NCBI GenBank assembly: GCA_003219355.1
Contig: QHOQ01000158.1
Coordinates: 1-7,735 of the forward strand
Length of the DNA stretch: 7,735 nt
Reading direction: 5' to 3'
Source of the DNA: Verrucomicrobiota bacterium
GTDB lineage: Bacteria > Verrucomicrobiota > Verrucomicrobiia > Chthoniobacterales > UBA10450
The notes beneath the pieces were generated by a model. That model saw only the letters and a program-made list of their open reading frames with translations, did not search any database and was not told the origin of the DNA. This document shows, one piece after another, positions 6,301 through 7,735 of the stretch. The position numbers and the translations under genes are program-made. Within the stretch, counting starts at the first letter, position 1. Each line of letters begins with the position of its first letter.

Positions 6301-6999
6301 TCAGCGACGATCGCGCACGGAAAGGAGCCAGAGCAGGTTACCCAACGCCGCGATGAATGCCGCCACGTAGGTCAGCGCAGCCGCATTGAGAACTTTGTTT
6401 ACACCCGCAACCTCGTCGCCCGGCTGCACGATGCCCATTTGTTGGAGAATGATTTTCGCACGCCGCGAGGCGTCAAACTCGACCGGCAACGTGATCAATT
6501 GGAAGGCCAGCAAGATCAGATAGCAATAAATCCCAAGCGTAATCAGGCCAGTGATGTGAAAGAACAGTCCGCCAAAGATCACAAACGGCAGCAGGCGCGA
6601 CGCAAACATCGTGGCCGGCACAATGGCCATCCGCGCCTTTAGCGGCGCATATGCTTTGGCGTGCTGAATGGCGTGACCCGTTTCGTGTGCCGCAATGCCA
6701 AGCGCAGCGACCGAGGGCGTGTTGTAAACATTGCTCGAAAGACAAAGTTTCTTGCTCGTCGGATCGTAATGATCGCCGAGAAAATCATTCGTCTCGACAA
6801 CATCGACATCGCGGATTTGGGCCGCTTCCAGAATTTCGCGCGCGCACTCCGCACCGGTGATGTTCGAGCTGGCGCGCACCTCGCCCCATTTTCGAAACGC
6901 GCTGCTTACCCGAAACTGCGCCCAGAGTGCGATGATCAACGGCACGCCGATGTAAAGGAGCCAATGAGATCCAAAACCGAAACCGTAAGGATAAAACAT
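6301..6999 (-). CDS. Membrane zinc metallopeptidase, YugP family (Zn_peptidase_2)
   Basis: A 232-residue integral membrane protein of the YugP-type family (COG2738), usually about 225 residues. It has a membrane helix at about 12-28, a soluble loop with the conserved FLGDHYDP segment at 73-80, the zinc-binding HETGH motif at 105-109, two further helices at about 126-147 and 149-170, the family motif LPVEFDASRRA at 171-181 with E174 a candidate third zinc ligand, and a last helix at about 206-227. All predicted catalytic residues are present. The physiological substrate of YugP proteins is not established to my knowledge. It is the first gene of a four-gene same-strand cluster with the ECF sigma, the putative anti-sigma and the HtrA-like protein, so a role in envelope protein quality control, or in anti-sigma processing, is possible but inferred. 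The ATG at 6999 is preceded by purines and an AT-rich box, not a Shine-Dalgarno. Confidence 0.9.
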   Translation of the reverse strand: MFYPYGFGFGSHWLLYIGVPLIIALWAQFRVSSAFRKWGEVRASSNITGAECAREILEAAQIRDVDVVETNDFLGDHYDPTSKKLCLSSNVYNTPSVAALGIAAHETGHAIQHAKAYAPLKARMAIVPATMFASRLLPFVIFGGLFFHITGLITLGIYCYLILLAFQLITLPVEFDASRRAKIILQQMGIVQPGDEVAGVNKVLNAAALTYVAAFIAALGNLLWLLSVRDRR

Positions 7000-7008
7000 G
7001 TCGATCTT

Positions 7009-7036
7009 AATTTAACGCGGCAAAGCGATTTGTCAC
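7009..7036 (-). promoter_or_regulatory. Candidate vegetative promoter for the zinc peptidase operon
   Basis: On the minus strand, GTGACA (7036-7031, 5 of 6 to TTGACA), 16 bp, then TAAATT (7014-7009, 4 of 6). The start point would be near 7002, giving a nearly leaderless transcript for the ATG at 6999. The -10 is weak, and AT-rich boxes are easy to find by chance. Confidence 0.28.
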
Positions 7037-7052
7037 TTTGCCCCTGGAACAA

Positions 7053-7080
7053 TTAGACGCTCAGCCGGGTTGCGCGTTCA
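7053..7080 (-). promoter_or_regulatory. Candidate ECF (sigma-E-like) promoter of the sigma operon
   Basis: On the minus strand, TGAAC (7080-7076), 17 bp, then GTCTAA (7058-7053). E. coli sigma-E promoters read GGAACTT, 15-16 bp, GTCTAA/GTCAAA, so both boxes and the spacing match. Transcription would start near 7046 and run into the zinc peptidase, sigma, anti-sigma and HtrA-like genes, giving autoregulation. The actual preference of this sigma is unknown. Confidence 0.35.
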
Positions 7081-7084
7081 TCTT

Positions 7085-7223
7085 GGAGCAACAGGCTTCT
7101 AGCCGTGTGGGCCGAGGGCGTCCTCGCCTGATCATTGAAACACGCAGCCAAGATGGCCACGCGCCCCACAGATCCGCAACAGTGACTGATTCGTCTCGCG
7201 GCGAACAAGAAGCCTGCTGCTCC
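7085..7223. repeat. REP/MITE-like intergenic element with 16-bp terminal inverted repeats
   Basis: The left end, GGAGCAACAGGCTTCT (7085-7100), is the reverse complement of the right end, AGAAGCCTGCTGCTCC (7208-7223), with one mismatch, so a 139-bp segment is bounded by inverted ends. Inside are a 5-bp stem with a 4-nt loop (CGAGG 7113-7117 with CCTCG 7122-7126), an enclosing stem (CGTGT 7104-7108 with ACACG 7140-7144), an alternative pairing of TGTGGG 7106-7111 with CCCACA 7165-7170, and a small hairpin GCCA-AGA-TGGC at 7147-7157. There is no transposase and no credible ORF. It fits exactly in the gap between two co-directional genes, starting 2 bp past the peptidase stop. Only one copy is in the window, so its status as a dispersed repeat is inferred. 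Confidence 0.5.
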
Positions 7224-7225
7224 GA

Positions 7226-7735
7226 TCAAATTTCCAGCCGTTTCGGAAAACGGGAAAGCACGCGACAACCGCTCTTCGTGACGACGACCACATCTTCCTG
7301 ACGCGCTCCGCCCACTCCGGGATAGTACAATCCGGGTTCAACCGTCAGTACTTGCCGATCTTTCAGCGTAACTTTTTGCAAACGTGGATGCTCGTGGATC
7401 TCGAGTCCGAGCCCATGGCCTGTCCCATGAAAGAATCCAACGCGCCGGCCTTTGCGAACCTCCGTCGGAAAACCACGCTCTGAGAAGAATTGCTGAATTG
7501 CCTTGTGAATTGTCATCCCATCCAGACCTGCTTTGATTTTTCTCAAAGCGAGCGCCTGCCCGGCCTTCACCGTTTTCCAAAGTTTTCGCTGTGCCTCGCT
7601 CGCGCGTCCGCGCAGAACGGTGCGAGTCATGTCGCCAAAGTAGCCGGTTTTCGCATCGCGCGGGAAAACATCGAGAATTATCAGTGAGTCTGCGCAAAGC
7701 GGGCCAAAGCCGCGCTCATGCGGATCACAGGCTTG
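7226..7735 (-). CDS. M24-family metallopeptidase, Xaa-Pro aminopeptidase type (C-terminal part, 5' end outside window)
   Basis: The last 169 residues of a pita-bread-fold dimetal aminopeptidase; the open frame continues to the right edge, so the N-terminal part and start are not visible. All five expected metal ligands are present: Asp in LIILDVFPR (codon 7670-7672), Asp in GYFGDMTRT (7631-7633), His in HGTGHGLG (7415-7417), Glu in TVEPG (7337-7339) and Glu in ARQEDVVVV (7295-7297). The His in LEIHEHP probably matches the substrate-binding histidine of E. coli PepP. Known role of the family: removal of an N-terminal residue preceding proline, in the cytoplasm, usually with manganese. It is probably active. 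It could be a prolidase (dipeptidase) rather than an aminopeptidase; the missing N-terminal domain would help decide. A repeat element begins 2 bp after the stop codon. Confidence 0.94.
   Translation of the reverse strand, partial: QACDPHERGFGPLCADSLIILDVFPRDAKTGYFGDMTRTVLRGRASEAQRKLWKTVKAGQALALRKIKAGLDGMTIHKAIQQFFSERGFPTEVRKGRRVGFFHGTGHGLGLEIHEHPRLQKVTLKDRQVLTVEPGLYYPGVGGARQEDVVVVTKSGCRVLSRFPKRLEI

Noticed and set aside
7038..7301. Small open frames crossing the intergenic repeat on both strands
   Set aside because: They run from the repeat into the peptidase gene in the wrong frame and have no recognisable product.
1..7735. Mobile genes, CRISPR array, tRNA or rRNA
   Set aside because: No transposase or integrase domain, no regularly spaced direct repeats and no cloverleaf-like or rRNA-like sequence was seen; almost all of the window is covered by recognisable genes.

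Overview
The window carries six complete genes and one partial gene, with almost no spare DNA. The proteins look bacterial and Gram-negative. My best guess is Verrucomicrobiota, perhaps a soil Spartobacteria/Chthoniobacterales lineage. That guess rests on an unchecked recollection of similar ECF sigma factors, anti-sigma proteins and Xaa-Pro peptidases, and on the moderately high GC by eye. No gene start has a clear Shine-Dalgarno sequence.

Left part (1-4002): two divergent housekeeping genes are separated by only 33 bp. On the minus strand is a fusion of a BadF/BcrAD-type sugar kinase with MurQ, the MurNAc-6-phosphate etherase, so one polypeptide could carry out two consecutive steps of cell-wall sugar recycling. 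On the plus strand is ligA, the NAD-dependent DNA ligase, with all domains present and an extra stretch of about 35 residues in its helix-hairpin-helix region. The 33-bp gap holds -10 elements on both strands that overlap by two bases. The predicted ligA transcript would be essentially leaderless.

Middle and right part (4018-6999): four minus-strand genes look like one envelope-stress operon. In transcription order they are a membrane zinc metallopeptidase of the YugP family, an ECF sigma factor, a single-pass membrane protein that is probably its anti-sigma factor, and a secreted HtrA-like protein with a PDZ domain. The HtrA-like protein has lost all three catalytic triad residues, so it is a predicted pseudoprotease. 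The putative anti-sigma protein ends in Phe-Arg-Phe on its predicted periplasmic side. This resembles the aromatic C-termini bound by HtrA-family PDZ domains such as DegS, and the PDZ protein is encoded by the next, overlapping gene. A sequence resembling an E. coli sigma-E promoter (TGAAC-17-GTCTAA) lies upstream of the first gene. Together these suggest an autoregulated envelope-sensing circuit related to RpoE/RseA/DegS or AlgU/MucA/MucD, but with a non-proteolytic PDZ sensor. The parts are visible in the sequence; the circuit is inference.

Right end (7000-7735): the C-terminal 169 residues of an M24 (Xaa-Pro aminopeptidase type) metallopeptidase run off the right edge. Between it and the operon is a 139-bp element with 16-bp imperfect terminal inverted repeats and internal hairpins, which looks like a REP/MITE-type intergenic repeat. 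No tRNA, rRNA, CRISPR array, transposase or gene-free stretch over 300 bases was seen.
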